From NCBI GenBank assembly GCA_008360955.1, contig LUCM01008937.1:34572-98571 (forward strand): DNA of 64,000 nt, written 5' to 3'. The translations under genes and the position numbers were made by a program. Below, in pieces: positions 24,988 to 39,900 of the stretch. Source of the DNA: Fasciolopsis buskii (Eukaryota > Platyhelminthes > Trematoda > Plagiorchiida > Fasciolidae). The notes under the pieces are model-generated. The model had not been told where the DNA came from, did no database searches, and worked only from the letters and a program-made list of their open reading frames with translations. The first letter of the stretch is position 1; the number at the start of each line of letters is the position of its first letter.

Positions 24988-27900
24988 GTAATGACATCTG
25001 GTTATCTGCTGATTCAGCAGGCAATTTTGCTTAAGATTTTATGACCCATTAGTAATGAACTATCATCACATTTTTTATGACATAAGATTACGAAGAAACA
25101 AAAATGTTCAGATGAACACGCTAAACAAAGTTTTATTTGGAAAGACTAACCTAGAATAAAGGTGACGCATTGTAGCTTAGATAATGTGAATGCATTTTCC
25201 CGAAACTAATGTTTACTGAAATTATTGCAAATGTTTTCACTCTTCCGCAGTAGATGAAAGGATTGTGACAGTCTAATGATATTGAGGGTTATAAACCCTT
25301 AAACATTTCAAACAATCAAAATATTTTTGGATTTTTCTTCATCGAGAAAAATAGTTGGGGATAAATATCAGATGCTTTTGGCAATCAGATCATGAAATTG
25401 TTTGCTACAAAATCAAGTCATATTTTTGTGTAATACCTGCTTTTATTTGTAGATTTAGAAGAAGAAATGGTCGCGGAAGCCCAGACTGTTCCCGGGGCAT
25501 TGAATTTTGGGCAGACATTACGGCCAATGTTTATTGAGCTTCAGGAGCTAGTCTCACGTGTAGCACGGGGTCTAGATTTTAGCCAGGACGTTTTTGCAGA
25601 CCCGGTTGTTGTGCATTCACGAGTTCTTTGGTTAGAGACAGCCCGTTGGGTGAATTTTGAACAAAACTATAACGAAGTAGAACAACGATTCACGGAAGCG
25701 CATGTGTCACCAATGAAATTTACGAGAGTGGCTCAGCTGTGTGAGCAAATGAGAAAACGTGAGTAAAAGTCCCATCAGTTTTTTTAACTCTGTGACTCTA
25801 TGACTCTACAAATGTAATGAAATCATCTTGGTTGAATAATTTATCAAGCAGTTTCAGAAGTAAATGCAGGATTAAAAACTCCGTGAACACTGCTAATCAG
25901 TTTTATTGGCTGTGAAAGTTATCAGAGTTGCGTGTTTTACCGCACCTGGTGGCCAAACCGCAGATCAGCGACTGCAAGCTCAACGCGATGGATTCCAAAA
26001 GGAGTCCCGTTTTTTGCACATCAACAAATTTTAAGTTCACATATCTAAAACTCTTCCAAATTGAATGTCTCTTTTTCTCACCTGACGACAAACATGGTAG
26101 TTAACGGTTTGATTTATGGATTATAAAACAACCTTCTCATCTGATCGTCTAATTGGAGTTTTGACGAATTGAATTTGAGTTCAGATGCCTAGTTTATTAA
26201 CCAAGTGATGTTGTGGCGGTGAGCAAAGAAAACCCAAATTACGATTTGTTTGCCAATGTTCCTCCTGACTTCTAAGAATTCTAACCGTTGAATAACAATG
26301 AAATTTTAACTGATTGACTAATCATAAAAACGTGTGATTCCCGATTCTGTTTTGCAATTGGAAGTGGAATTAGTTTTATGGCTTCGACATGAAGTAGACA
26401 GACGGAAATCCAAACCAATCTTACTCATGGCTTAAACAATACAGTCAAACCCAACTTTGAAATACTTATTGTTTATAGACTATTTTATCTAATATTGAAG
26501 TAATAAGAGTTACTGGTAAAACCTATAACATACAAAGTTGCACTGGAAGTCCTTCCCATTGAAGCAACAGTATGATGCCATACACTGAATCCGGATTTTG
26601 AATGTAGTTAAAAAGAATAAGTAAGAAAGCTATTTGCAAAATGTACTAGATACCGTTGTGATTATTGGTTTGTACGTTGACATGATCAGCCCAGCCAAAG
26701 CAAATTATTCCGAGTCCCTGAGGTGAAAAAAGATTTTGTCCTACTTGATCATTTGTGTTGTCCTTCTGATTGGGACGTTCCGTTCCACAATGAAGACACG
26801 TTTATCTTAGGGTAACTGATATTAGATTGATATCGCCGTTGGTACCCTTCGAATGTATTTTTATTGGCACTGGCCAAAATATAGCGATAAGTAATATATA
26901 TGATTCGTCTCGAAGACCGACTTTGATGTTTATTTCACTTTGGAACGAGTACGAGACAAAAGTGGATAGATTTGGTCAATTTGCGAGACTCTAAATTTTA
27001 CGAAATGAGAATCAGTAAGTCATACCATATATGATGTAAATTATTGAGCTCCTCTAATACAGTTGCATAAATCAAAAACCAGATTAAATCTATCTGCTCC
27101 TTGTAATAATGTATGAAGTATGATATTTTCTTGTGAAAACCAAAACAGATTGAGCCGTACAGAAGATTTCAGACCATTTCCTTTAGATAGAGTTGTGAAG
27201 ATTAGTTAGATTAATACCGAAAGGGAACGAAGCTTGGTGTCAAGTGTTTTTGTGCACGAAGTGCAGGCTAAGGCGTTTTAAGGAGCCGGCCATCACTGAA
27301 TTTCACTAATATGGATTTCTCTTTACATAGCATCACTCAAATTTGGGACTCAATGTAATCAAGCGCCTTAAAATGAAAAGGTAAGAGAATTATTGGGGCC
27401 GCGAATGGCAGTGATCTTGGTAATGACAACCATTCTCTATGTGCGCTGGCACTGTTCATCCGCGTAGCGATTCATTTTTTCAGTTTATTCGTTACTGCAG
27501 CCGCAGGTGGATTGATGAAAGATATGCCAGACTTTAGGATCAACATAACTGTTGAAGCCGTTTTGGACACAACTAAGCCAATATGCGCGTGCTACGAAAG
27601 ACCGATTTTAGGTTTGCTTTCATTGTTTTCTTAGGTAAATGACCATCTCTAAACGACAAATATTTCTGCGTCGAAGTGTTTGAAGTTGCAGATAATAAAC
27701 CAGAATCGTTAGTGCCGCTGAATTGGGAATCTTTATTAACCCAATTAATTCCTTACCTGTGCAGTTCCTGCAGTATTAAGTATTTTGATCTCAACAAAGA
27801 TGTACAAATCCAGAATACATAGAAGCACAACAATCAATCCAATGAAACAAAGTTCAAGAGCGTTGGTTACCCTAATTTGTTTCTTGAGATTGTTCGAAAG

Positions 27901-30900
27901 TTAGTTAGATTTCGAATATTTTGACATACCCTTCTATCTAATTTTGGTCTAATTTTGTTGTTATTTTTTACTTCCGTACATTCGAGTCAATGTTACGCGT
28001 GCTATTTCTTTTGTTTCATTGTTGCAAGTTCGTGGTAGCAAAAAAAACAAACCTATTAGACAGTGATGTGAACTGTCTTCATCAGGTGACACAAAATTTT
28101 CTATTAGCCGTTTTGAGCTGCATAAATCAGCCTTTAGATGTCGTTGGCTTTTTAGTAAAAAACTGAATAATTATCTCATGCATTTCCGGTGAACAGTTCG
28201 CGCGTATGTTCAAAGTACTCGTAGTTTTGAGGGGTTATCATGAGTGGATATTTGATGATGACTACTTAGACAAAACTTCAACGATCCGAAAGATGCAAAA
28301 TTTTGCTAGCGTATTAAGCTGATATGACAAAAGAGAATAAAACTTCTGCTTTATTCAATTGACGATAAAAATACATTTTGAATCTGTCAAATTTTCAAAA
28401 GTTTGATGAGATTAGAGTTGGCCAAATGTCACTCTTCCAAAAAAGCCGACGTTTTGTGTTTGAATCTATGAACCGACTATTACATCCTTTGAGCATCGGC
28501 GGCCTATTAGTCAAACAAGGCGTACTATTGTATCATATTGTATTATAAGATAGAAAAAGACCGACGCATACAGATTTACTACTCGGAAGGCATTTTGAAA
28601 GAATAGTTTTTGCAGTTATTATATGGGTTTTATAATCCCCCGAATTGTTTTATTGTGGTGGTCAGAGGGCCAGAATCGGCATTCTGATCTACGCATCGCT
28701 CAACCGACAATTTATTATTTCTTTATTATATTTTGGTTGAGGCTCTGAAAATAATCTGAAGTTTTGCTTTATGAATAAACCAGTCAAAAGAATGGAAATG
28801 AAACCGCAGTTAACACAGAAAGAAAACGGTGTAACTGCTTAGGTTAAGACGAAACTTCCTACCCCAATGGATATACATTTAAACAAATTTGGACGCAGTG
28901 GTGGCCAAGGTTATTCATATAGAAAGGTCTTGCAATCGGGACATTGCAATGTGACGCAAAATGTGTCTATTCTTGTTTATCATAAAGATTACTATCCATT
29001 ATTCGTGTGCTGACTGCTTATGATCTGAACTTTAACTGAGGGACCGTTTGACTTAGGTTTGGCCAAGAAAGAATGCCGTCTTCACGGATGACTTGCTTGT
29101 GAAGTGGTTACAGTGGTGAATGTTAAAATGAGTTTTGGGTAAAAAAAACACCAGAAGCGCACGCAAGTACGAAACATGGAGGCAGAAGTGGTTTCCATTT
29201 AAAGTCCTCAAACCTCGATTTGGTGGCGTAGTTTCAGGTAGTTGCCACCAAACAAATCATTAATTTTATCGAGAATGATATACTGCAGTACTTCATTTTC
29301 ACTTTGGTCCGTTCAGAGATTACTTTGACCAAAAGTCAGGGCACCTCACTTTCGCAGCCCACATTCACTCCCTGCCACCAGTCCGCCTACTTATTATGAA
29401 TAAACGCTTAGGTACCAAGCTCAACGTTCTGCAAGCGCTTACATTGAAATATGATTGATCACTGTATGAACAATAGTCTCTTCTTCACCCAGCCTACAGC
29501 CAACTGAGCGTTCCCCATCAGTGTGTCCAAAGTATTTTTACTCCCATATAATCCTTCTCTTGTAGTATTTTGGTCCGCTTTTCACCATTGTTCTAATTAG
29601 AAATCAAACCCACAAACTTTCGTGCTGGTTTATTGGCTGCATGCAGTGAACTAAGCTGCAAGCAAATAAGTTGCAGTATGCAATCCCCATTCTTACAAAC
29701 CGTCATGCACTGTGAATTCAGTGACATTTTCCAATTCGCTTAGTTGTAACATTCTTCGGAAAGATGTTGGACGTTCTCATAGAGCATTTATTTTTTCACA
29801 CTCGTCGGGCTATCAACTTCGATCCAGATTAATTGATATGGAAACAATTGTGCAACGGTTTGATTTTCGTGGATCTCCAGCGGAACTTGCTTGCGAAAGC
29901 AGGTCCGTCATGTTATCACTTAAAATATTCTCACCATCTACTGAAGTATTCCATTTGGAAAGCTAATATCGTAAATGTTTTGAACTAGGAGTATTTATTC
30001 CAGAGAGCACTGAAACTGCTTACTGACTTGTTTAAATATGGTTTTTCCCTGAATGTTTTATGTTAATAATAATTTTTATGCAATTCTGCATGCCATAGTA
30101 CGAATGATTTCCGACTGTCTCTTTGAAATTGTCAGTCACCATGCAAATTTGCGCTTGTCCATACAACATCTTGCCGATTGTTTTCAGACGGTGTGATCTT
30201 GCAGTCAGAGGCCACTGTTCTTGGTCGTGCGTTGGAAGACGTCGCAAAATTGGCTCTGGATCATGGATGTATTGAGAATCAGAAGCAATTTGATGTTCTT
30301 CGGGCTATATTGTTTTCTCAAAGATGGCACGCGGAAGTGAAAGGCCACATTTCCGACATAGCAGAGTTTGAAAGCTATTGGCAAGGTGAGAAATGCCGGT
30401 ACTGCCGGAAGATGAAAATCAATCGTGGATACCATTTGGCAACCTGCATCTTTCTTTGAGACCGAATTATCTGAAACCAGACGGATGTTTATCATGGCTT
30501 GTTAAAAATTATCCTGTGTTTAACTATCCTTTCACCTTCATTGACGAACAGTGAAACAGAAGCTTGACAAAAATCAAACTTCTGTTCAAGGAAACAATGG
30601 TTTAGAAGATTTGTCATCTTTGTAAGATAAGGCTTTAAAATACCTGAGAGAAATAAGACTGCAGAAGGGTCTATAGAAGACAAAAATAACCGAGCGTTAC
30701 TGTTTTTCTACGACCTGCGTAGACTACTGGATTTAGTATCTGATATAAACTCGCAATCTATCCACTCTTGATTAGATGAGAGGAATGTAAAACTCCACAC
30801 TGAGTGAAATTAAGTTGCAAAACTCTTTAAAAGTGCACAGGTTTACTTAAGTTATCTAATTTATTAAATTTATGATACACATGGTTTGATATATATATAT

Positions 30901-33900
30901 ATATATCTATATATAAGTACATATATATATGTACGCATCTATTTTACAATGAATTATAAAATCTGAAGACAACCAAGTTTTCCGCAATTTTTATTGTCTT
31001 TATTAGCAAGACTGCAGCCTTAATTTCCTCCCAGGAAAAATAGCAGTAATCATTCAGTGAAATAATCAAACCTGTAATTCCGTAAGCCCTCACTTCTCCC
31101 GACAAGTTTCCGTGATGCTACGTCGGCAATGCGGTTCACGCAGGGTCCGTCCCACCTCTGTTGCTATAAATTGATCCTACAGGGATGGTAAGCACTGCTT
31201 GTTAGCGAACAGCTGATAGTACACAGCCAAACAATTTCATTCAGCCTACTGTTTTAAAAAAACAAAAACAAAAAACCATAAAGCATAATTAAACATAACA
31301 TCACTTAGTAAAAATAACTTTCAGTCCTACAATTTTGAGTTCATTTAAGTACAGTGACACAATCACGGAATTTCATATTATTTCCTAGGTACCACCCCCG
31401 AAGAAGACAATTTGGTAAGTCATTTAGTTTTAGAAAAAAAAACACTTCCCCGGTAATAAACGATTTTTAAATTTTCATTAAGAGGCACAGCATAATGTGA
31501 ATTGATCAAAACGTCTTCAGATAACTGACTTTTCATGCTTCGTAGAAGAGATCCAAGGGGGCTTTCTTAGTTGAGCTCACTACTTCCTGTTACTGAGGCA
31601 ATAGGCTTTATCATGTAGCACGTAAACTAGCGATACTCCAATCTGAGTTAGAGATTCTGATAGAAACTGTTACCGAAAAATATCCTGCCAAGAAACAGTT
31701 CACTAATTATCCGTTTCCAGAGATTGGCTTTTAGGTAATTCCTGAAATTTTCATCATGCCTGCCAATGGCTGGGGAGATATAGAACGATTACTTAAAAAA
31801 TGATGCATGTGTATGCTCTTTTCGATATGTATTCAAAACTCCATTTTAAGGCCTTGAATATCTTAGTTCGCAGGCGGCATTGTTCGTGTTTTTCAAAATC
31901 CGTATTTTGTAGTTACAAACGTGAAAGTCCACCGTCGCGCATTAAGATTATTTTTAGTGAAGATTGACTGTAATTCGACTCATTTGTGCAATACTTTATA
32001 AAGTATTATATTGAGGTTTTCCTCTGTGACCAGTCATAAAGTCATTTTGGTGATAGTAATATTCACCGAAATAGTGGTAACTTACACGAAATGCATAAAA
32101 ACTAAATACCTTCTTTTTTGGCTCTTGGTATTGCTTATCATCTGCACCATTACTTGGCGCTGGCAAAAGTAAACTCAAATTTTGTCATGGAAGTTGAGAT
32201 CCAGCAGTACCAGTGATGTTAATTTTCTCTGAGATATTATTGCATTATTCAAGTAAATTGCACATTCTGAACGGACCTGGCCAGTATTTGGAGAACTGAC
32301 GGTAGGATTTGCGCCAACTGGTCCTCGATTTTGTTGTTGCCGTCACGGTCAAGACATTGTGAGATCGACTTGGTGAGCATGCATTTTGCTTTGGCTCAGA
32401 CCATCCATGGTTGCGTATGAAAACCCTGGAAAAAATTCTGAAGTATAGTAGAAATATGCACTAACTTGCACTTTACAAAATATGCCGATTGAAATAACGC
32501 TTTGATGGGCTGCTGATCGGACACTGTGTTGTTGAGTTGTAAAACAGGTCACGCAGCATTTGGAGTCCACAGTGCAGAACTTGGTTCGTCAGACTGCTTG
32601 CCGATGGTTTGTATAGTTTTATCGCATCGCTTTGTCAGAGATAAATAGCCGTAACTGAAACTACTCTCTATCTCGGAAATTTATTTCATATCTATCCAAC
32701 TAGAACATCTAAATCACAGTAATTGACTTGGAAACAGAATTACAGTTTCGCAATCAAAAGGAGCATTTCACATTTATAATGCTGCCACTTATCATCCGTA
32801 ACCATGAACTGACAAACATGGGGCTTCCTTTTGGGTTTTGTCGAAATTTTCATGCTTGATCATAGCGGCAATTGAGTTTTGTAAGTCCAGCATGTGATGT
32901 AGGTCTAATGGTTTCTTAGAGCATCCATGGATTTGAATTCCGGGTGTTTCCTTGAGCAAAATATCAACTAACCACTGGTTTCCACCAGAAAGTGGTATGC
33001 GTGATAAGTTACATTTTTTGCTAGCAAAAGTTTCTGTTGCGAAGGTTAGGACGAAATTGACCAAATAAGTGAGAATACCACCAAGAAGGCCAAATAATCA
33101 CCAGTAGGGAAAATTAATAAAAACCAGAAGTAATCATTTTATTGTGTTTTCTTGTTTCACCACAAATGAAGTCTCAGCTGTTTCGTCTGCAGTTTCAATA
33201 TGACCAATTTTATATGTATGCGAATGTGTATTTGACAGGCTTTTGAGACTGGTGATGAACCTGCAACCGCAATTTCCCGGGTTAGTTCTTGTATGTTCTT
33301 GTCTTGTTATATTCCGTTTTATTTATTCTTGAAACCCTCGCTTCGCTTTTCCTTATTGCGCTCTATAAATGATGTTATCCACCTTGCTTTTCTTTAGTTT
33401 TTTGTTTAATTTGAACCGTTTGATTTCCTATTTTTTTTTCTCGTACAAGATCACAACTTGCAAATCATAGGAAGCTTCTTAGAGCCTTGCAGCGTCATTT
33501 GTTTCAAATGTTTACCTTCTAATATCACATGTTTATGACAGATATTCGAGGCAGATGCTATCTGTAGGTTCTTCATCTTTTATGTTATATATCTAGGCTT
33601 ATTTTATTATTGACACAGGGCTCAAAAACGGATCAAGAGCGGGAGAAAATTTATGCCAATATGCCTTCTAATCTCAGAGGCTAGTTGTAAAACTCAGTTG
33701 TAATATTTTGCCACTGATTCCCAAACTAGCCTAGTAGTTTATTCAAAGTGTTGTTTGGTCTAAAATCAATATCTATCCTTTCGATTTCGCTGTGTTCATT
33801 GTTGACGAAGGTATTCTAGTCGGACAGATTTGCTCCATAAAATGTCCATCTGATAAACATGAGCATTTTCCAGTAGAGCAGAACCCCGACTTCTTAAATT

Positions 33901-36900
33901 TGCTTAGGAGAACATAAACCAGATGGAATACGATGACACTGATAAACCTATTTTTGGTCGAGTTGAGCCAAACTATATGGTGTGCGTGATCAAACACCTT
34001 GCTGGGGTATTTGTGGTTTCACAGAATTATTCATTTTTGCGTACGTTTATCAATGTCGAAACAAAGATTCGCCAATGCTGATTTAGTGACACAGAATGAA
34101 CCAGGATTAACAAATCAACGTAATTCGCCTTAGGAAACTTCAGGATGAGGCATAGTTTGATCGGAACCATGGTACTGCTTGGCTTATAAATCAAAACATC
34201 GAGTAATATCGTACGTATTAACCTACTGAATAACCAAAAGGAGGATAGTGAAGAATCCACAACAATAGACGATGCCTTCGAAAGATTGGTTTCCGTCAAA
34301 GATACTGTTGCAATAAAAAGAAATGAAACAGGACTGCTTAACAGAAATCAAGCAATCGGCCAGTCTTTTGCTTTGATGAACAGTGCATTTGTAACAAACT
34401 TTATTGGCGTTGTTATGCGTTAAAATAAAATTTTAAAAACTTGATAATTTGAATAGGCAGAAATCATTTTCAATCAAGTTTTGCAAAACTGACCTTTATC
34501 TTTGGACAATATTGACAATCAAGTCAGAACTAAACATCATTTGAGAGCTTAAAGTACCGAAACCTTCTGTGAGAAATGCAGATAATCTGCTTACCTGCTA
34601 AAGGAACTGCTTCTGGGGAAAAGTATTTAGAATCAATGAGTATGGTACCTTATCAAAATCGTACAAGCAAACGGAAGATTTCAATATTGCCAACCGATCG
34701 ATCACTGAGTTGATGGCTATCCATAAACCGACTGGGTTTATCACAAATGGGAAGAGAGTTTTCTAGGTAGTTAAAAAAACACCTGAATATTTATCTTGGA
34801 CAAACTTACTGCATTTCTGCACTTTTCCAAGCTGCGAATCTCAGCAGAATGCATATATCAAGTGTCACTGTTTTCTTGGCCATAATACAGCGTAAATTCA
34901 GCCAGCCATCGTTTTATTGGAAGGACATGCCAAAGGTTAGTTTGGTAGTTCAGTAGACACTCAGTGCCATTTGATAAGCAACTGTGACAAGGTTGGATTA
35001 AGCATTTTGGTTTTCCCATCTGATACTAAATCATTAATCACCACACGTAAATTGTTTATTTGTTTCTTATGCATTTAATTTGGGCGATGAAAAGCACGTC
35101 GTGCTTGCGCGATTTGATGAGCACGTTTCATCATGGACCCGAATAGTTTACCTTTCCTTTTCACCAACTCAGCAAATACTGCTATTTATTATTGAAATTC
35201 AATCCAAGGTAGTCATATCAGTTGCACATTTGTCACAGTCTGCAGTTAGTTGGAAAAATATGATTATGTATGTTTTGCAGCATCATGCGGTTTTCAATAA
35301 CATTTCGAATTCATTGGCGCAGTGTTTACAGCACGGCGAGATCACTTTCGGAAAGGAAATGCCTATCATGGGCAATAGATTATCTCAAGGACGAATTACA
35401 ACTTTGTGAGCCAAGTAGCGCTGTGTCGCTATTTATCATTGACTATAAATTTTTGAAGCTATTAACTACTTTATTTAAAGTGGTTAAAGTTTCTTAAGTA
35501 CCGTCATTTGAAGAGCTGATGGAGTGCTTCCAAAATTTACTGCCTTCCAATAAAAAAATAAGTAGATGTTTCCAAATTCGTTCAGAATTGTGACTAATTT
35601 TAAAGTCTTTTCTTTAGTCCAGCTTGTTTACTAAATGATTAGTGTCCGTTTGTTCAACTTTATTCCAGACAGGGTGATGTAGCAAGCTTATTCCAGTAAC
35701 TCTTTCAGATAACCACACACCTGACCTTGACGAAGACAGTCGTCTATTTGGAGTAATCCGACAGTAGATTCTTATCGACTTGTACGGACACACCTGCAAG
35801 GTAGGATTTTATGTATTTATCTGAAGTGCGAAAGAATATTATGTACATTTACCTTCGAAAATATAGCTGGTTCCTCTAATGCAGCGAATCCGGTATAAAT
35901 TTAGCGTGACCTGCGTCAATGTTGTTCGAAAGGGTTGCGCAACTTACCTGGAAAGCACAGAAACAGAAAAGCCAGTATGAGCCCAATCCCAAAAAGACCA
36001 TCAGCCAGCATCAACACTCTCACACCCAAGCTAATACGATAGTACACGAGGTATATGCTAATGCAGATTTTACAAAATCGTTGGTCTTATTATATCTGGT
36101 GGTATCGACAGAGTTCGGATTATGCCAGTAATTGTCGAAGGAATATTGGCCTTTGTGAAAGCTTGTCACATAAATAGTTGGCTCAATAGTAATCGTTTTA
36201 AAACACTGACTAGTAATTTCGCTAAGGTTAATGAGTGAAACTAGAACAGTAAAGCCATAGCACCCGTATCTGCTAGCTTTGTGATTTCACAAGCAAAAAT
36301 GACTTTTTTAAAAAACGACCAGCAATAAATTACAAACTTATGAAGATGGATTGGATTTGCCTTCAGCTGCTGTCTGCGTATTACACGGATAATCCACTCT
36401 ATTCAACCTGTTTCTGGCTTGAGTATGCTTCAGAGTTGCCAGCTGATTGATCGTCTTACTACAAGCTACTATTGTGGTTTGTGAATATATGCAAATAATC
36501 CGACTCAGAGTGTAGTTCACCAGAGTGGAAATCTGAATTGGGCCGCATAAGCGTTGAAATCATTAAGTACGTCCAAATGGGGAAACAGCCACAAGCTGAA
36601 CCAATTTCAGATGCAAAGTGGTTAAGTTACCATGCCCAAATAATTTCCCAATTTCTTCAGAAAGACGGTAAAGAGTTCAGAACTAATCAGTCTGATCCTG
36701 ATTTCGTGTCTTAGTCAAAGTGCATTGACGGACAGATTACATACACCCAATATCGTTGTCCTTTTGATCGTAATATAGCGTAAATTCAGTCAGCCACCAT
36801 TTTATTGGAAAGACATGCCAAAGGTTAGTTTGCTAGTTCAGTAGACATTCAAGGCCATTTGATAAGTGACCATGATAAGTTGGGTTGAATATATTGGCTT

Positions 36901-39900
36901 TCTCCATCAAGCACTAGGTCATTAGTCACCATAGTTAAACTATCCACTTTTTCGTGCACTTCATCTCGGTTTTGGGAATAGTGTCTCTGGTTTTCAAACA
37001 AACGTAATGCATATCCCATCTGGTGTTCATCTGTCTGAGCGTGTAACTCTGCTTCACAATTCTTTATCAGCCATTTGTTTGCATTTTTAGATTGGTATTA
37101 CCATCATCGTTCACGAATACGATGTACCCTTGTTTGGCATTGGTTCCACCGAAGGGGAATTTCTGCTTCTTATAATCTCAAACCAGAAAATGAATAAACA
37201 ATTGAACTACACGAGATGAACTGTCAGCCTTTCTATATACTTTATCTTCTTCCAATTCTTCACACTCCTAAAGGAAAAAAATTGTTACATAAACAATTAA
37301 CCCCAAGCCCTTCCCCAAATGATATATCCCACTCAGAGGCCAGTTTATACAGTCACTAGAACAGAAGCCAAGAAAAGTTTAGTTTTAGGGGCCAACCTTG
37401 CGAATGTTAGTAATAAAACAAATATGAATAAACAATAATAAATAAGTCAATAAAAAGAAAAATAAATCCTTACAAATGATCTGCTTGCACATGCGCCATT
37501 CTGTCATTTTTTGCCTTTGAGATGGCAGCACAGTATTTTAAAGACACCACTAAAATCGACCAAAGGGTGACAGTAAGTCCCAATACTAATATTTTTGTTT
37601 ATGGACAAACTGTGACCTCTCAAGTCGGCAAGGTTATCCCTTGAAAAGGTGGCTGCTTCACTTAAGCTTTCTATGAGAATTACAAAATTGTCCTTCAAAA
37701 TTGAGAAATGCGAAAAAGCTTAAACCAAACTGAATGATCTTGTTTATCCAAGTCAAGTCATCGGCTGTGTATATTGCTGCGTCTTGGTCGTGACGCCATG
37801 TAGATTTAGTCAGTCAGAATGTTTTTGAACCAAGGTCTGCAAATTCAATAGCCTGACGAGGTCCTTTGAAGAATAACGTTTATTTAACTTATAGAGTAGT
37901 TTGACTATTCCCATCCAGTACAGTGCTTCGAATTGTGCTGCATAAACTTTTGCGTGCGTAAATGTCCATATGTCAGTCAAAAATAACAAAATGATTATAT
38001 TTTGGCTGTGTTCCTGTTTTGTGTTGTATCTTGAGGACAAGCAGATACACAGGCTTTCAATTAGGCGTTTTCAATTACAGTAACCGGTATACTTGGTTTT
38101 ACGCTGCTAATCTTTTACTGACTGTTTTGCGCACAATAATTTGCACAAACCAAGCTTTTTTCTTCACTATGGTTTTGTTGGTTACCGAAATGACTTTCAC
38201 TGCACAAAGGTATTTGCTTTAAGCAGTCCTCGAGGGTGTTTCGAATTTTAATTTTGTCTATACGTCTGCGTGCTTTGCAAGTTTCCTGTGTGATCATGCA
38301 TAAAGCATGTGGTCATCAGCGGGTATTCTGTTAGCCAAGATCATGGAGCTGGTCTAGACCTACGCATATTTGTTTCTCAGAAAACGAGTCTCACCAGGGT
38401 TGCCTTAAACCATTGTATGGATCTTTTTACTTTTTAGATATTAGGCATGATGTCAGTTCATGCTTCAGCCGATGGTGCCACTCCCGCTCAGTGCCTTTTT
38501 TATCAACCTGGTCACGTTTTCCGTGATGCATGATGCTGAGCCTTGGGTCACACTCTGATTTGGAACATGCACGCCTATGCCTGTGACCTCGTCTGTTGAA
38601 AGTGAATGTTAATGAGGCACTTAGCGCGCGCAGTCGTTTCAGTTTAAAGGTTTAGAATTCATCCAAATCACGAGAGTCTACGACTGCTCATGTGTATTCT
38701 TTTTAAGCAGTTTGCTGACTAGGATGACTTGCGCAAACAACGGTAAAGTACACAGATAACTTGGTCCAGGTTCGGCATTTAAGAGCCGAATTCGGGCAAA
38801 ATCAGAATTACCAGTTCTTTTTCTTTCGCTTGTACGGTGATCTCACTTATGCTTGAATCCACTACTGAAACTGCTCTATAAACAACCATTTTCGAGTCGC
38901 AAATGAAAAAACGCGATCTTTCTTTTGATGGTCTACTTTGTCACGATGTGGCCATGTTGTTGAACGGTTCTATTATATTCCGAAAAGTTGTACCCGTTAC
39001 TTTCACACTTAAAATAGCAACTATTCCTATTGGTGATATTGATACTGGTGCTGAGCAAACTCCAGTTTTCTTTTCGAGTTTTCAACTCTCAATCATCTAG
39101 TCAGTGACGCGGTGTATAATTGCTTCATTTTTGTCGTCCGCACTTGCAAGTATTTATAACTCAGTGAAAATATCGCAAAGCTTTGTTTATCGTGCTTGTG
39201 CTTTCAGCTAAAATTCGTATCTCGAAAATAGAATAACCTGGTTTCTAAACTATCCGGTGGAGAAGACATGTTCGGTGCTATATTATTAGAAGGGAAAAAG
39301 AAAAAAACAGCAGCTGCATTGATGCCTCAGTTTTGTGCTTCTTGTTTGTATCTTAGTCATGATGCGTGTAAAGCAGTATTTAACATTAGTGTATGTACAA
39401 TCATACCGCACCAAGATGCACTTTATACACACAAACGCCTCCCTGAATGGGATGACCTTAAACCTTGATTAAACTCAGTTTGCATTTCTATATTACCAGT
39501 TTGGTGGCATACTGCCCCCGTGATTACTGCATGTTGTCCGAATCTATCCACTGTTCTCTTTATTACGGTGTTCATTCTTTTTTACTAGGGCCGTTAATGC
39601 TACCCCAAATCCACCTTGGCCTGTCGAGCTTTTTCTCTCTTTTACAGTTCTCTTTCTGTATTTTACATGACTTGTGAAAGCATTCAAACCCCTCATCTTA
39701 GTGTACAATGCATGAGATGACCATTTGGTACCGATGGTAAGCAAAGTTTCTGACTGAGGGTAATGAAATATTTTCGGGGAGATAAGGGAGTGGTGGCACA
39801 TGCAGAAATGCTGTAGGTTGAGGGGTAGCTGACGCAGGTGATGTTCTAGGAAATCATAAGTATATTTGTACTATCTGGTTTCCACAGCCACTGAGAAAGG

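Noticed and set aside
35080..35409. 109-codon plus-strand frame inside the SLC4 intron
   Set aside because: No acceptor at its start, no match to the SLC4 family, and the neighbouring conserved blocks join without it.
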